DNA of 64,000 bases from assembly GCF_000714545.1 (NCBI RefSeq), contig NZ_AUNB01000013.1, forward strand, positions 1-64,000, read 5' to 3'. This DNA comes from Thioclava indica (GTDB lineage Bacteria; Pseudomonadota; Alphaproteobacteria; Rhodobacterales; Rhodobacteraceae). How positions within the stretch are numbered: position 1 is the stretch's first letter; every line of letters starts with the position of its first letter. The notes beneath the pieces are model-generated. The model ran no database searches and was not told the origin of the DNA. It saw only the letters and a list, made by a program, of their open reading frames with translations. The translations under genes were made by a program, and so were the position numbers. Shown piece by piece: positions 26,265 to 34,180 of the stretch.

Positions 26265-27587
26265 TTAGATCAGTTCGCCCCCCAGCGAATTCGGCGCGGC
26301 CTCGGTGATACGCACGCGCGCCAGAACGCCAGGCGCCAGACCCTCGCCGCGCACATGGACGGCTTGCAGATAGTCGGATTTGCCGACCCACTGGCCCTCC
26401 ATCCGGCCCTTTTTCTCAAATAGCACGCTCACTTCGCGCCCGATCATCGAGCGCTGACAGGCCCGTTGCTGATCGCCCAGCAGCGCCTGCAATTCCTGCA
26501 ACCGCGCATTGGCGACATCTTCGGGGATCGCGCCATCACGGCCCATCGCGGGGGTGCCGGGACGGGGCGAATATTTGAACGAATAGGCCATGCCGTAATT
26601 GACCTCACGGATCAGCGCCATCGTGGCCTCGAAATCCTGATCGGTTTCGCCGGGGAAACCGACAATGAAATCGCCCGACAGCACCAAATCGGGGCGCGCG
26701 GCGCGGATGCGTTCGATCAGACGGATATACTGTTCCGCCGTGTGTTTGCGGTTCATCGCCTTGAGGATACGATCGCTGCCCGATTGCACGGGAAGATGCA
26801 GATAGGGCATCAGCTTGGGCTCATCGCCATGGGCTGCGATCAGGTCGTCTTCCATGTCGTTGGGATGCGAGGTGGTGTAGCGGATGCGCTCTAGCCCGTC
26901 GATTTTCGCCAAGGCACGCGCCAGCCGCGCCAGCCCCCAATCGCCGCCCGCGCCTTGGCCGTGATAGGCGTTGACGTTCTGCCCCAGCAGGGTGATTTCC
27001 TTGACGCCTTTTTCGACCAGATCGCGCGCTTCGCTCAGGATCTTTTCGGCGGGACGCGAGACCTCAGCCCCGCGTGTATAGGGCACAACGCAAAAGGCGC
27101 AGAACTTGTCGCAACCCTCTTGCACCGTCAGGAATGCGGTGGGGCGGGCTTGGCGCGGGCGCGTGGGCAGATGGTCGAACTTGTCCTCAAGGGGGAACTC
27201 GGTCTCAACCGGACGTGCGCCGTTATCGGTGCGCGCCACCAGTTCGGGCAGCTTGTGATAGCTTTGGCTGCCCACGACCAGATTGACCAGATCAGAGCGG
27301 CGCAAGATCTCGTTGCCCTCGGCCTGCGCGACACAGCCCGCAACGCCGATTTTCAGATCGGGCTTGGCCTCTTTATAGGAACGCAAGCGGCCAAGATCGG
27401 AATACATCTTATCGGCGGCTTTTTCACGGATGTGGCAGGTGTTGAGCAGCACCATATCGGCTGCCCCGACATCATCGGTCAGCTCATAGCCCTGCGCGGC
27501 CATCGACTCGGCCATGCGCTCGCTGTCATAGACATTCATCTGACAGCCATAGGTCTTGATATGCAGCTTCTTGGTCGTGTCGGCCAT
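26265..27587 (-). CDS. miaB: tRNA-2-methylthio-N6-dimethylallyladenosine synthase
   Basis: 440 aa. A radical-SAM methylthiotransferase that modifies A37 of tRNAs. The N-terminal UPF0004 domain has the first cluster Cys in [15 protein letters not shown] and in NTCHIREKA and VAGC; the radical-SAM CxxxCxxC is [16 protein letters not shown]; a TRAM domain closes the protein. The gene is on the same strand as phoH, as in many alphaproteobacteria, but here separated by the OmpA/lipoprotein pair. Confidence 0.96.
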   Translation of the reverse strand: MADTTKKLHIKTYGCQMNVYDSERMAESMAAQGYELTDDVGAADMVLLNTCHIREKAADKMYSDLGRLRSYKEAKPDLKIGVAGCVAQAEGNEILRRSDLVNLVVGSQSYHKLPELVARTDNGARPVETEFPLEDKFDHLPTRPRQARPTAFLTVQEGCDKFCAFCVVPYTRGAEVSRPAEKILSEARDLVEKGVKEITLLGQNVNAYHGQGAGGDWGLARLARALAKIDGLERIRYTTSHPNDMEDDLIAAHGDEPKLMPYLHLPVQSGSDRILKAMNRKHTAEQYIRLIERIRAARPDLVLSGDFIVGFPGETDQDFEATMALIREVNYGMAYSFKYSPRPGTPAMGRDGAIPEDVANARLQELQALLGDQQRACQRSMIGREVSVLFEKKGRMEGQWVGKSDYLQAVHVRGEGLAPGVLARVRITEAAPNSLGGELI

Positions 27588-27724
27588 GACATCCTCGCGC
27601 GCGGTATTAAGCGGCGCTGATAACGCGAAGCACCCCTTTGGCGCAAGGGCTGCGCGACACTTGCAATCGCATCGCTCTTGGCCGATCTTGGGTGCGAACC
27701 GCCCGCAGATGGCATGGGACAGGC

Positions 27725-28609
27725 ATGAAACACACTTCTCTGGCGGGTTTTCTGAACACCCAGCGCGCGGCTTTAGCCAAAGGGCCGGTCGGCATCATTC
27801 TGGCCGAGGATGGCGTCGAACTGGAAGGCACGGTGCGCCACCATATCGGCTTGGGCTTTCCGGTGCTGCTGGTGCTGGGGGCGGCGGCGCTGGAGCTGCC
27901 CGATGATCTGGCGGGCGAGACGAAGGTCCAAATCCACCGGATCGGCTTTGATCTGCATCGCCCCGACGCGATGATCCATGCGCTCAACCCGATCATTGAG
28001 GCGATGGCGAGCGGCGTTTGGGGCTATTACTGCTTTAACGCGGAATACCTGTTTTATCCGTTCTGCGAGACCCGCTCGATTGGCGAGTTGCTGGTGTTTC
28101 ATGGCGAGGAACGCCGCTCGGCGATGCTAAGCTATGTGATCGACCTTTACGCCGAAGATCTGCACAGCCATCGCAACGGCGTGGATGCCGAGGGCGCGCT
28201 GTTTGATCGCTCGGGCTATTACGCCCTGGCGCGCCTTGACCCGGACAATCACAACCACCCCAAAGAGCGCCAGTTGGATTTCTTCGGCGGGTTACGTTGG
28301 CGGTTTGAGGAACATATCCCGAAAGCGCGCCGCCGGATCGATCGCATCGCAATTTTTCGCGCCAAGCCGGGGCTGAAACTGCGCGCCAATCACACGTTCA
28401 ACGACGAGGAATACAACACCTATTCCTGCCCGTGGCACCACAATCTGACCTGCGCGATCGCGTCTTTCCGCGTTGCGAAAGCGCTGAAATTCAACCCCGG
28501 CTCGACCTATGACATTGAGCGTTTCGCGTGGTCGAACTCGGCGCGGTTTGACTGGTCGAGCCAGCAGTTGATGGATTTGGGGCTGATGGAACCCGGCCAG
28601 TGGTTCTAA
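27725..28609 (+). CDS. Conserved hypothetical protein, possibly glycosyltransferase-like
   Basis: 294 aa from the ATG at 27725. No signal peptide or membrane segment. The central part with [31 protein letters not shown] and [22 protein letters not shown], and the end with [18 protein letters not shown] and [20 protein letters not shown], reminds me of family-2/92 type glycosyltransferase-like proteins common in this family of bacteria, but I cannot point to a complete catalytic motif. The gene is clearly real by length and composition; the function is open. It is divergent from miaB. Confidence 0.7.
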   Translation: MKHTSLAGFLNTQRAALAKGPVGIILAEDGVELEGTVRHHIGLGFPVLLVLGAAALELPDDLAGETKVQIHRIGFDLHRPDAMIHALNPIIEAMASGVWGYYCFNAEYLFYPFCETRSIGELLVFHGEERRSAMLSYVIDLYAEDLHSHRNGVDAEGALFDRSGYYALARLDPDNHNHPKERQLDFFGGLRWRFEEHIPKARRRIDRIAIFRAKPGLKLRANHTFNDEEYNTYSCPWHHNLTCAIASFRVAKALKFNPGSTYDIERFAWSNSARFDWSSQQLMDLGLMEPGQWF

Positions 28610-28745
28610 GTGTCGCATTGCGGACTGAGCGACCCTTAATACCCGACTGAAAGAATCACCTTTACAATTCCGACTCTTTTGATCAACTTAAGCGCACCAG
28701 CTCGTCGATCCCCGACTAGCCCGCCAGCACCAAGGAGACCGGAAG

Positions 28746-28907
28746 ATGAAACGCCCATCCTTCCCCGGCCCCCGTTTTCGGGCCGATACCCCCAATGATC
28801 CCCCGCTCAGCCTGCGTGATATCGCGGACGCGCTATGTGCAGGGGCCTTGCCCAGCAGCGCGTCGCTTGAGATGGCGCTTGATCGAATCGAAGGGGCAAA
28901 ACGATGA
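28746..28907 (+). CDS. Small hypothetical protein upstream of hemP (53 aa)
   Basis: 53 aa with an AAGGAGACCGG ribosome site. It begins MKRPSFPGPRFRADTP and has one helix (SLRDIADALCAGALP) with a single Cys. Its TGA overlaps the ATG of hemP (ATGA at 28904-28907), so the two are translationally coupled. No known family; the coupling suggests a part in iron or heme handling. Confidence 0.65.
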   Translation: MKRPSFPGPRFRADTPNDPPLSLRDIADALCAGALPSSASLEMALDRIEGAKR

Positions 28908-29053
28908 ATATGGCCACGAAATTTCCGCCGGTCCTTCCGGCGCATGACGCACGAAAACTGACCGATCAAGGCAATCTGGCACAGATCGTTCACAACGGGC
29001 AGGTTTACACGCTGCGGATCACCAAAGCCGATAAACTCATCCTGACCAAGTAA
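28904..29053 (+). CDS. hemP: Hemin uptake protein HemP
   Basis: 49 aa. Matches the HemP pattern: LTDQGNLAQIVHNGQVYTLRITKADKLILTK contains the conserved I-x-H-x-G-x-x-Y-x-L-R-x-T and the terminal KLILTK. HemP proteins are small factors needed for, or regulating, heme uptake in several proteobacteria. No TonB receptor or heme ABC transporter is in this window. The first gene of the pair overlaps it by four bases, and a terminator follows. Confidence 0.85.
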   Translation: MNMATKFPPVLPAHDARKLTDQGNLAQIVHNGQVYTLRITKADKLILTK

Positions 29054-29072
29054 GCTATGCCAAAATTTGACA

Positions 29073-29107
29073 AACCCATCGGGGCCACGCGCGCCGGTGG
29101 GTTTTGC
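29073..29107 (+). terminator. Terminator after hemP
   Basis: AACCCATCGG and CCGGTGGGTT pair over 10 bases (one G-T pair), and the stem runs into TTTT. Confidence 0.75.
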
Positions 29108-29122
29108 TATTCTAAGGGAGAG

Positions 29123-29196
29123 TGGAGCGGGCGGCGGGAATCGAACCCGCGTCTCTAGCTTGGAAGGCTAGGGTCTTACCATTACACAACGCCCGC
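29123..29196 (-). tRNA. tRNA-Gly (anticodon TCC)
   Basis: The 74-base cloverleaf on the minus strand: acceptor GCGGGCG/CGCCCGC, anticodon stem CTAGC/GCTAG with loop CTTCCAA (anticodon TCC), T arm CGCGGGTTCGATTCCCGC, encoded CCA. It decodes GGA/GGG and complements the CCC tRNA at 7.6 kb. Confidence 0.96.
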
Positions 29197-29306
29197 GCTG
29201 AGGCCCTTTTAGCGCCCCCTGCGCGGGTCTTCAAGCCAGATTGCAAAGAAGGCGCAAACTCAACGCCTGCTTGACCGGAGCGCCCCTTTGGGCCAAGAGA
29301 TTGGCC

Positions 29307-29645
29307 ATGTTGATCTACAAGATTTTTCGTCGCCCCGAATGGGATGCGTTTGCCGAGGCGGGCCACAGTTTGGGCGCGCCAATTGATCTGGCCGATGGCT
29401 ATATCCATTTCTCGACCGCCGCGCAGGTGGTTGAAACGGCGGCCAAACATTTCGCTGACGTGTCTGATCTGGTGATCGTGGCGTTTGACCCCGATGCGAT
29501 GGGCCCTGAACTGAAATGGGAGCCCTCGCGCGGGGATCAACTTTTCCCCCATCTCTATCGCCCGCTGCAACTGAGCGAAGTGATCTGGGACCACGCGCTG
29601 CCCTTGGGCGCGACCGGGCATATTTTCCCCGAAGGATTGGTATGA
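29307..29645 (+). CDS. DUF952 protein
   Basis: 112 aa from the ATG at 29307 ([15 protein letters not shown]). The family pattern is clear: [15 protein letters not shown], then [28 protein letters not shown] and the end IWDHALPLG. The fold is small and cytoplasmic with no proven function. The TGA stop overlaps the pyrD start (ATGA at 29642), so the two are co-translated. Confidence 0.9.
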   Translation: MLIYKIFRRPEWDAFAEAGHSLGAPIDLADGYIHFSTAAQVVETAAKHFADVSDLVIVAFDPDAMGPELKWEPSRGDQLFPHLYRPLQLSEVIWDHALPLGATGHIFPEGLV

Positions 29646-30703
29646 GTGGAGTGATCGAACGCGCGGGTCTGGCGGTGCTGCATCGCCTTGACCCCGAAAC
29701 GGCGCATGATCTGTCGCTCAAGGCGCTGCGTGCAGGGTTGCTACCCCTGCCCGGCCCGGTGACATCGGCGCGGCTGAAAACGGATCTGGCGGGTGTTTCC
29801 CTGCTCAATCCGGTGGGGCTTGCGGCTGGCTTTGACAAGAATGCGCAGGCGGTTTCGCCGCTGATGCGGGCGGGCTTTGGCTTTCTCGAAGTGGGCGCGG
29901 CCACCCCGCGCGCGCAAGAGGGCAACCCGCGCCCGCGCCTGTGGCGGCTGAGTGCGGATCGCGCCGCGATCAATCGCTTTGGCTTTAACAATCAGGGGAT
30001 GGAGGCGATCACCGCGCGCCTCGCCAAGCGCCCCGAGGGCATTCCCGTCGGGCTGAACCTTGGCGCGAATAAAGACGCCTCTGATCGCGCGGCGGATTTT
30101 GCGACCGTGCTGTCGCATGCCGGGCCGCATATTGATTTCGCAACCGTTAACGTGTCTTCGCCCAATACCGAGCGTCTGCGCGATTTGCAGGGCAAGGCGG
30201 CGCTGTCGGGGCTGCTTGCCGGAGTGATCGAGACGCGCGACGGGTTGGCACGACGGATTCCGGTGTTCCTGAAAATCGCGCCCGATCTGAACGAAGACGA
30301 GCTGGCAGAAATTGCCGAAGTGGCGCTGGACTCGGGCATTGACGGGGTGATCGCGACCAATACCACGCTTGCGCGTTATGGCCTGCAGGATCCCACGGCA
30401 CCTGCGCAAGGCGGGCTGTCGGGCGCGCCTTTGTTTGAACGCTCGACGCGTATTCTGGCGCAGATGTCGAAACTGACCGAGGGGCGTTTGCCGCTGATCG
30501 GCGTGGGCGGGATCAGCTCGGCGCAGGATGCTTATGACAAGATCTGCGCCGGGGCGAGTGCGGTGCAGTTTTACACCGCGATGGTGTTTTCCGGCCTCTC
30601 GTTGGCGGCAGATATTGCGCGCGGGCTTGATGAGCTGCTGGAGCGTGATGGTTTCGCCAATGTGGCGGATGCCGTGGGCAGCGGGCGTGACACATGGCTG
30701 TGA
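29642..30703 (+). CDS. pyrD: Dihydroorotate dehydrogenase (quinone), class 2
   Basis: 353 aa. An N-terminal amphipathic helix ([26 protein letters not shown]) tethers the enzyme to the inner membrane, where it passes electrons to ubiquinone. The FMN barrel shows [24 protein letters not shown], the catalytic Ser region [22 protein letters not shown] and [15 protein letters not shown] with [11 protein letters not shown]. The fourth step of pyrimidine synthesis. The gene overlaps the preceding DUF952 gene by four bases and the following ArsC-like gene by ten. Confidence 0.97.
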   Translation: MSGVIERAGLAVLHRLDPETAHDLSLKALRAGLLPLPGPVTSARLKTDLAGVSLLNPVGLAAGFDKNAQAVSPLMRAGFGFLEVGAATPRAQEGNPRPRLWRLSADRAAINRFGFNNQGMEAITARLAKRPEGIPVGLNLGANKDASDRAADFATVLSHAGPHIDFATVNVSSPNTERLRDLQGKAALSGLLAGVIETRDGLARRIPVFLKIAPDLNEDELAEIAEVALDSGIDGVIATNTTLARYGLQDPTAPAQGGLSGAPLFERSTRILAQMSKLTEGRLPLIGVGGISSAQDAYDKICAGASAVQFYTAMVFSGLSLAADIARGLDELLERDGFANVADAVGSGRDTWL

Positions 30704-31023
30704 CGCTGTGGCATAATCCGCGCTGCTCGAAATCGCGTCAGACGTTAGCGCTGTTGCAGGATCGCGGGATCGCCGTCACGGTGCGCGATTATCAAAAGCA
30801 GCCCCCAAGCATGATCGAATTGCAAGACGTGCTGCGTAAACTGGGTCAGCCTGCCTCGACGCTGCTGCGCTGGAAGGACAGCGATCTGCCCAAAAATGCG
30901 AGCGAGAACGACATTCTTGCCGCGCTTGCCGCAAATCCCAAACTGATTGAGCGCCCGGCGGTCATCACGGACACAGCCGCGCGGATTGGCCGTCCGCCCG
31001 AGGCTGTGCTGGAGATCGTGTAA
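30694..31023 (+). CDS. ArsC-family (glutaredoxin-type) reductase
   Basis: 109 aa. The thioredoxin-like fold begins [22 protein letters not shown] with the single catalytic Cys of ArsC (HNPRCSKSR), and ends with [10 protein letters not shown] and [11 protein letters not shown]. It is shorter than classical arsenate reductase (about 140 aa) and closest to the YffB/ArsC-like group. No arsenite exporter or ArsR gene is near, so a role in arsenic resistance is not supported by context. It overlaps pyrD by ten bases. Confidence 0.88.
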   Translation: MAVTLWHNPRCSKSRQTLALLQDRGIAVTVRDYQKQPPSMIELQDVLRKLGQPASTLLRWKDSDLPKNASENDILAALAANPKLIERPAVITDTAARIGRPPEAVLEIV

Positions 31024-31132
31024 GGGGCGCTGCCCCCCCGTCGCCGGAGGGCGACAATTAACAGTCAAAGAGGGGGCTCTGCCCCTCTGGCCTGCGGCCA
31101 TTCACCCCGGGATATTTAGCCAAGAGCGAAGG
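31024..31132 (+). repeat. Intergenic hairpin repeat, copy 4 (double)
   Basis: Two hairpin units (GGGGCGCTGCCCCC and AGGGGGCTCTGCCCCT) are separated by a CGCCGGAGGGCG stem, and the 3' part reads CCCCGGGATATTT then CCAAGAGCGAAGG. It fills the gap between the convergent arsC-like and exonuclease genes and may also end transcription. Confidence 0.65.
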
Positions 31133-31144
31133 GGCGAATTTTGC

Positions 31145-33238
31145 CTATGCGTTGAGATCCTTGAGCAATCGCCCATGTTTGCGCAACTCTTCAACGACCT
31201 CGCCAAAGGTAATCAATCCGCGCCCCTGCAAGGCGGGTAGCAGTTTCAGGAACGCATCGGCCGTCGCGACCGTATCGCCAATCGCGGTGTGGCGGGCCTC
31301 TTCGGGGATGGTGATGCCAAGGCGGTGGGTCAGCGCATCCAGCGTGTGGGTCTCGGACTGGCCAAACACCACCGCCGAGAGCAGCACGGTATCGAGCACC
31401 GGATTGTCGAAACGCGCGCCGATCACGCCCTCTTTGCGGTGCAGGAATTCCATATCGAAGGGCGCGTTATGGGCGACCAGAACCGCGCCTTCGACGAATT
31501 TGTGAAACCGCTTGCCAACCTCGGCGATATCGGGCGCGCCTTGCACCATTGCGTTGGAAATCCCGTGCACCGAGGTCGACGAGGCCGGAATCGAGCGCCC
31601 CGGATCGACCAGCGTGTCGAAAATCTCGGTTTCCACGCGGCGACCGTTGACGATGCGCACCGCGGCGATCTGCACGATTTCATCGCCTTCGCTGGGCAAA
31701 AGCCCCGTCGTTTCGGTGTCAAACACGACATAAGTCAGATCGAGCAACGGAGTGTCGGCGATCTCGGCCACGCGTTCACGTTCAAGCAGGGCGAAATCAT
31801 AGACCACCGCGCGCGGCACCGGTCTGGGACGCTGTGTGACATGGCGGGCCTCGCGCAGCGGCAGACATAGCCGACCGCGCCCGTCGGGTAGCGTTTCGGG
31901 CCATAGCTCGGCGGCATGGATCGCCAGAACCCGCCGGCCCGTCACGTCATCGATGCCAATATCCAGCGGCGTCTCAAGCCAGCCCTCAAGATCGGTGACA
32001 GAGACCGGCTCGCCCACCCATTCCAGTGCAATCAGCGCGCCCGTCCCCTCTTGCGTGATCTCAAGGCGCAGATCGTGGCGTGGCGGCAGTTTGCGCACCA
32101 GCATGGCGAGCAGCGCCACCATCTCAAAGCCCTCGCAGCGCAGCATCAGCGCCGAGGTGACAGGCAGAATTGTCCCGCCATCGGCCTTAACCCGCGCAGC
32201 AACCGCCTGCCCCAGATCAGAGGCGCGGATCATCGCGAGCGGCCACCAATCGGCGCGGTTGGCCTCGTGACGCTTAAAGAATTCATGGATCGTCCCCGAC
32301 AGTTGCACCGCCTCGGTTTCCGCAGCAGAGCGCACCGGATCGCGGGCCGCGCCGGTCGGGCCATCATCGGCAGTGAGCACCCCGATCAGAGATTGCAACG
32401 CCGCAGCGGGGCGACGGATGCGGTCAAACAGCTCGTCCATCAGCTGCTCGCGCGCGGCGTGGCTGGCCATATCGCCCGACACATCGCGCAGCGTCAGAAC
32501 ATAGCCGGGGCGCTTGGTGATATGATGGTCCTCGCCCTCGGCAAACAACCGCATCCGCGCAGCCAGCACCTTACCACCATCCACCGTGGCACACAGCAGA
32601 TCCGAGGCCGCATCGGGATCTTGCGTCGCGATCAGGCGTTCATAGGCATGCGAAATCGGGGCGGCGTGGAGATATTCGAACACCCGGCGATCCAGCCCCG
32701 GCGCATGGGCCGAGCCAAGCAGATCAACCGCTTGCCCGTTGTAAAACACCAGTTGATGATCGGAGGTGCACAGCAACACGCCGACAGGCACATCTGACAG
32801 CAACGCCTCAAGACGTTCCTTTTCGCTTGCAAGGCGGGTGGTTTCGCGCTGCACGGCCTCACTCAGGGCGTTGCGCGTTTGTGCGAGATGCTGCGTCACG
32901 GATGCCGCAGCCGGGGCAAGATCGCCCAGATAGCGCGCGATCTTATCATCGAAATCAAGCGTGACATCGGCAGAGCTGCGCGCGCGCAACAGGCCGGAAA
33001 GCCGCTCGATCGGCTTGGCGACGTTTTCGTCAAACAGGAACCAGATCCACGCGATCAGCCCGAGAATGACGAACCCAGCAACCGTCCCGCCAATCACCAT
33101 CGCGTTCAAAAGTTGCGGATCGGCAATGCGAGTATAGCCAAACCAAAGCCCGGCAACCAGCGCCGCCAAATTGCCCAGCGCCAGCGCCGCGAAAAACAGG
33201 AAAACCCGTGTCCGAAGGCTGAGCCGGGTGAGGTCCAT
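31145..33238 (-). CDS. Membrane PAS / degenerate histidine kinase / DEDDh exonuclease fusion
   Basis: 697 aa from the ATG at 33238. Order of parts: two membrane helices (about 12-33 and 44-69), a HAMP-like and coiled-coil stretch (70-145), a PAS domain (about 146-250, SDVPVGVLLCTSDHQLVFYN), a dimerisation-helix region where the HisKA box reads FDRIRRP (271-277) with Asp in place of the phospho-acceptor His, a degenerate ATPase-like region (about 380-462), and a complete DnaQ-type 3'-5' exonuclease (500-690). All five DEDDh residues are there: D507 and E509 (FDTETTG), D595, H650 and D655. So the kinase part is probably a non-catalytic sensor and the output a nuclease or oligonuclease. Start codon overlaps the stop of the response regulator gene. 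Confidence 0.88.
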   Translation of the reverse strand: MDLTRLSLRTRVFLFFAALALGNLAALVAGLWFGYTRIADPQLLNAMVIGGTVAGFVILGLIAWIWFLFDENVAKPIERLSGLLRARSSADVTLDFDDKIARYLGDLAPAAASVTQHLAQTRNALSEAVQRETTRLASEKERLEALLSDVPVGVLLCTSDHQLVFYNGQAVDLLGSAHAPGLDRRVFEYLHAAPISHAYERLIATQDPDAASDLLCATVDGGKVLAARMRLFAEGEDHHITKRPGYVLTLRDVSGDMASHAAREQLMDELFDRIRRPAAALQSLIGVLTADDGPTGAARDPVRSAAETEAVQLSGTIHEFFKRHEANRADWWPLAMIRASDLGQAVAARVKADGGTILPVTSALMLRCEGFEMVALLAMLVRKLPPRHDLRLEITQEGTGALIALEWVGEPVSVTDLEGWLETPLDIGIDDVTGRRVLAIHAAELWPETLPDGRGRLCLPLREARHVTQRPRPVPRAVVYDFALLERERVAEIADTPLLDLTYVVFDTETTGLLPSEGDEIVQIAAVRIVNGRRVETEIFDTLVDPGRSIPASSTSVHGISNAMVQGAPDIAEVGKRFHKFVEGAVLVAHNAPFDMEFLHRKEGVIGARFDNPVLDTVLLSAVVFGQSETHTLDALTHRLGITIPEEARHTAIGDTVATADAFLKLLPALQGRGLITFGEVVEELRKHGRLLKDLNA

Positions 33239-33630
33239 CAGGTTGTCTCCCCGTCCAGAATACGGCGCAACTCGGCGCGCAACTCGCCAAGTTCGAACGG
33301 TTTGGCGATGAACCCGTCCGCCCCAAGTGCCAATCCCTTGCGCCGCTCCATCGCAGAGCCGCGCGCGGTCATCATCAGGATGCGCACATCGGACAAGTCT
33401 TTGTCGGCGCGTATCTCTTGGCAAATCTCATAGCCAGAGACTTCGGGCAGCATCACATCGAGCAGCACCAGATCAGGGCGCGTGTCGCGGATCAGGTCCA
33501 GCGCGCCCTGCCCGGTTGCGATACGCTCATGCGCATAGCCTTCGCGACTCATGAGATAGTCGAGCGCGATGGCGATATTGTCCTCATCCTCCACGATCAG
33601 GACACGGTATTGTCTCCCCCCATCGGCCAT
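33238..33630 (-). CDS. Single-domain response regulator (CheY-like)
   Basis: 130 aa. One receiver domain only: VEDED near the start, phospho-acceptor Asp in LVLLDVMLPEVSG, the Thr switch in ILMMTARG and the Lys in GFIAKPFELGE. No output domain. Its TGA overlaps the ATG of the sensor-exonuclease gene, so the two are made together, although that partner lacks the phospho-donor His. A cognate kinase elsewhere is needed if it is phosphorylated. Confidence 0.93.
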   Translation of the reverse strand: MADGGRQYRVLIVEDEDNIAIALDYLMSREGYAHERIATGQGALDLIRDTRPDLVLLDVMLPEVSGYEICQEIRADKDLSDVRILMMTARGSAMERRKGLALGADGFIAKPFELGELRAELRRILDGETT

Positions 33631-33634
33631 TTTC

Positions 33635-34171
33635 TCATCCTTTTGAACAGACCGCCTTAAGCCCCGGATCTTGCTCCGGAAGTTTCATCCATTGTGCGCC
33701 TGACAATGTGCCATCAGGCGAGAGTGTCGCGCCGCCAATCAGATCGGCGCGGCTGCCGGTTTTGCAATCATAGACCGTCGGAACCGTCTGCACCGCCCGC
33801 CAGCGCCCGATCAGAAGCAAATCGGTTTCCGCCAGTTGCGGCGCGCTGGCGACCGGATGCGTGACCTTGTCGCCATCCACCGCCATAAAGCGTACGACCA
33901 TCGGCATCAGATAGCTCCAGGGTCGCCACGGCACGCTTTCATCCACGGCTTGCAAGACCACCACCGATTTCGGCATCTCGGCGCGCATATGGGGATACCA
34001 CCTGTATTCGATCCAAACCGAATAAAGGATAATCGTCGCCCCCGCCGCCGCAGGCATCATCCATTTCGGCAATCCCACGCCGCGGTATTTCTTGCTTATA
34101 TGGCTAAGCAGAAACACGATCAGCCCGACAAACAGCGCCGCCGCAATGGTTGATATGAAATCGTTGAGCAT
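33635..34171 (-). CDS. Hypothetical inner-membrane protein
   Basis: 178 aa. Two membrane helices in the first 55 residues (FISTIAAALFVGLIVFLLSH and MPAAAGATIILYSVWIEY), then a periplasmic-type domain with two Cys (VYDCKTG and KAVCSKG). I recognise no family. It sits 4 bases from the response regulator and 9 bases from the DUF294 gene, so it belongs to the same transcript as the signalling genes around it. Confidence 0.75.
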   Translation of the reverse strand: MLNDFISTIAAALFVGLIVFLLSHISKKYRGVGLPKWMMPAAAGATIILYSVWIEYRWYPHMRAEMPKSVVVLQAVDESVPWRPWSYLMPMVVRFMAVDGDKVTHPVASAPQLAETDLLLIGRWRAVQTVPTVYDCKTGSRADLIGGATLSPDGTLSGAQWMKLPEQDPGLKAVCSKG

Positions 34172-34180
34172 AGATCCTCC

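Noticed and set aside
30694-31023. Arsenic resistance locus around the ArsC-like gene
   Set aside because: No ArsR, ArsB/ACR3 or ArsH gene is near; the gene overlaps pyrD and looks like a housekeeping ArsC-like reductase.
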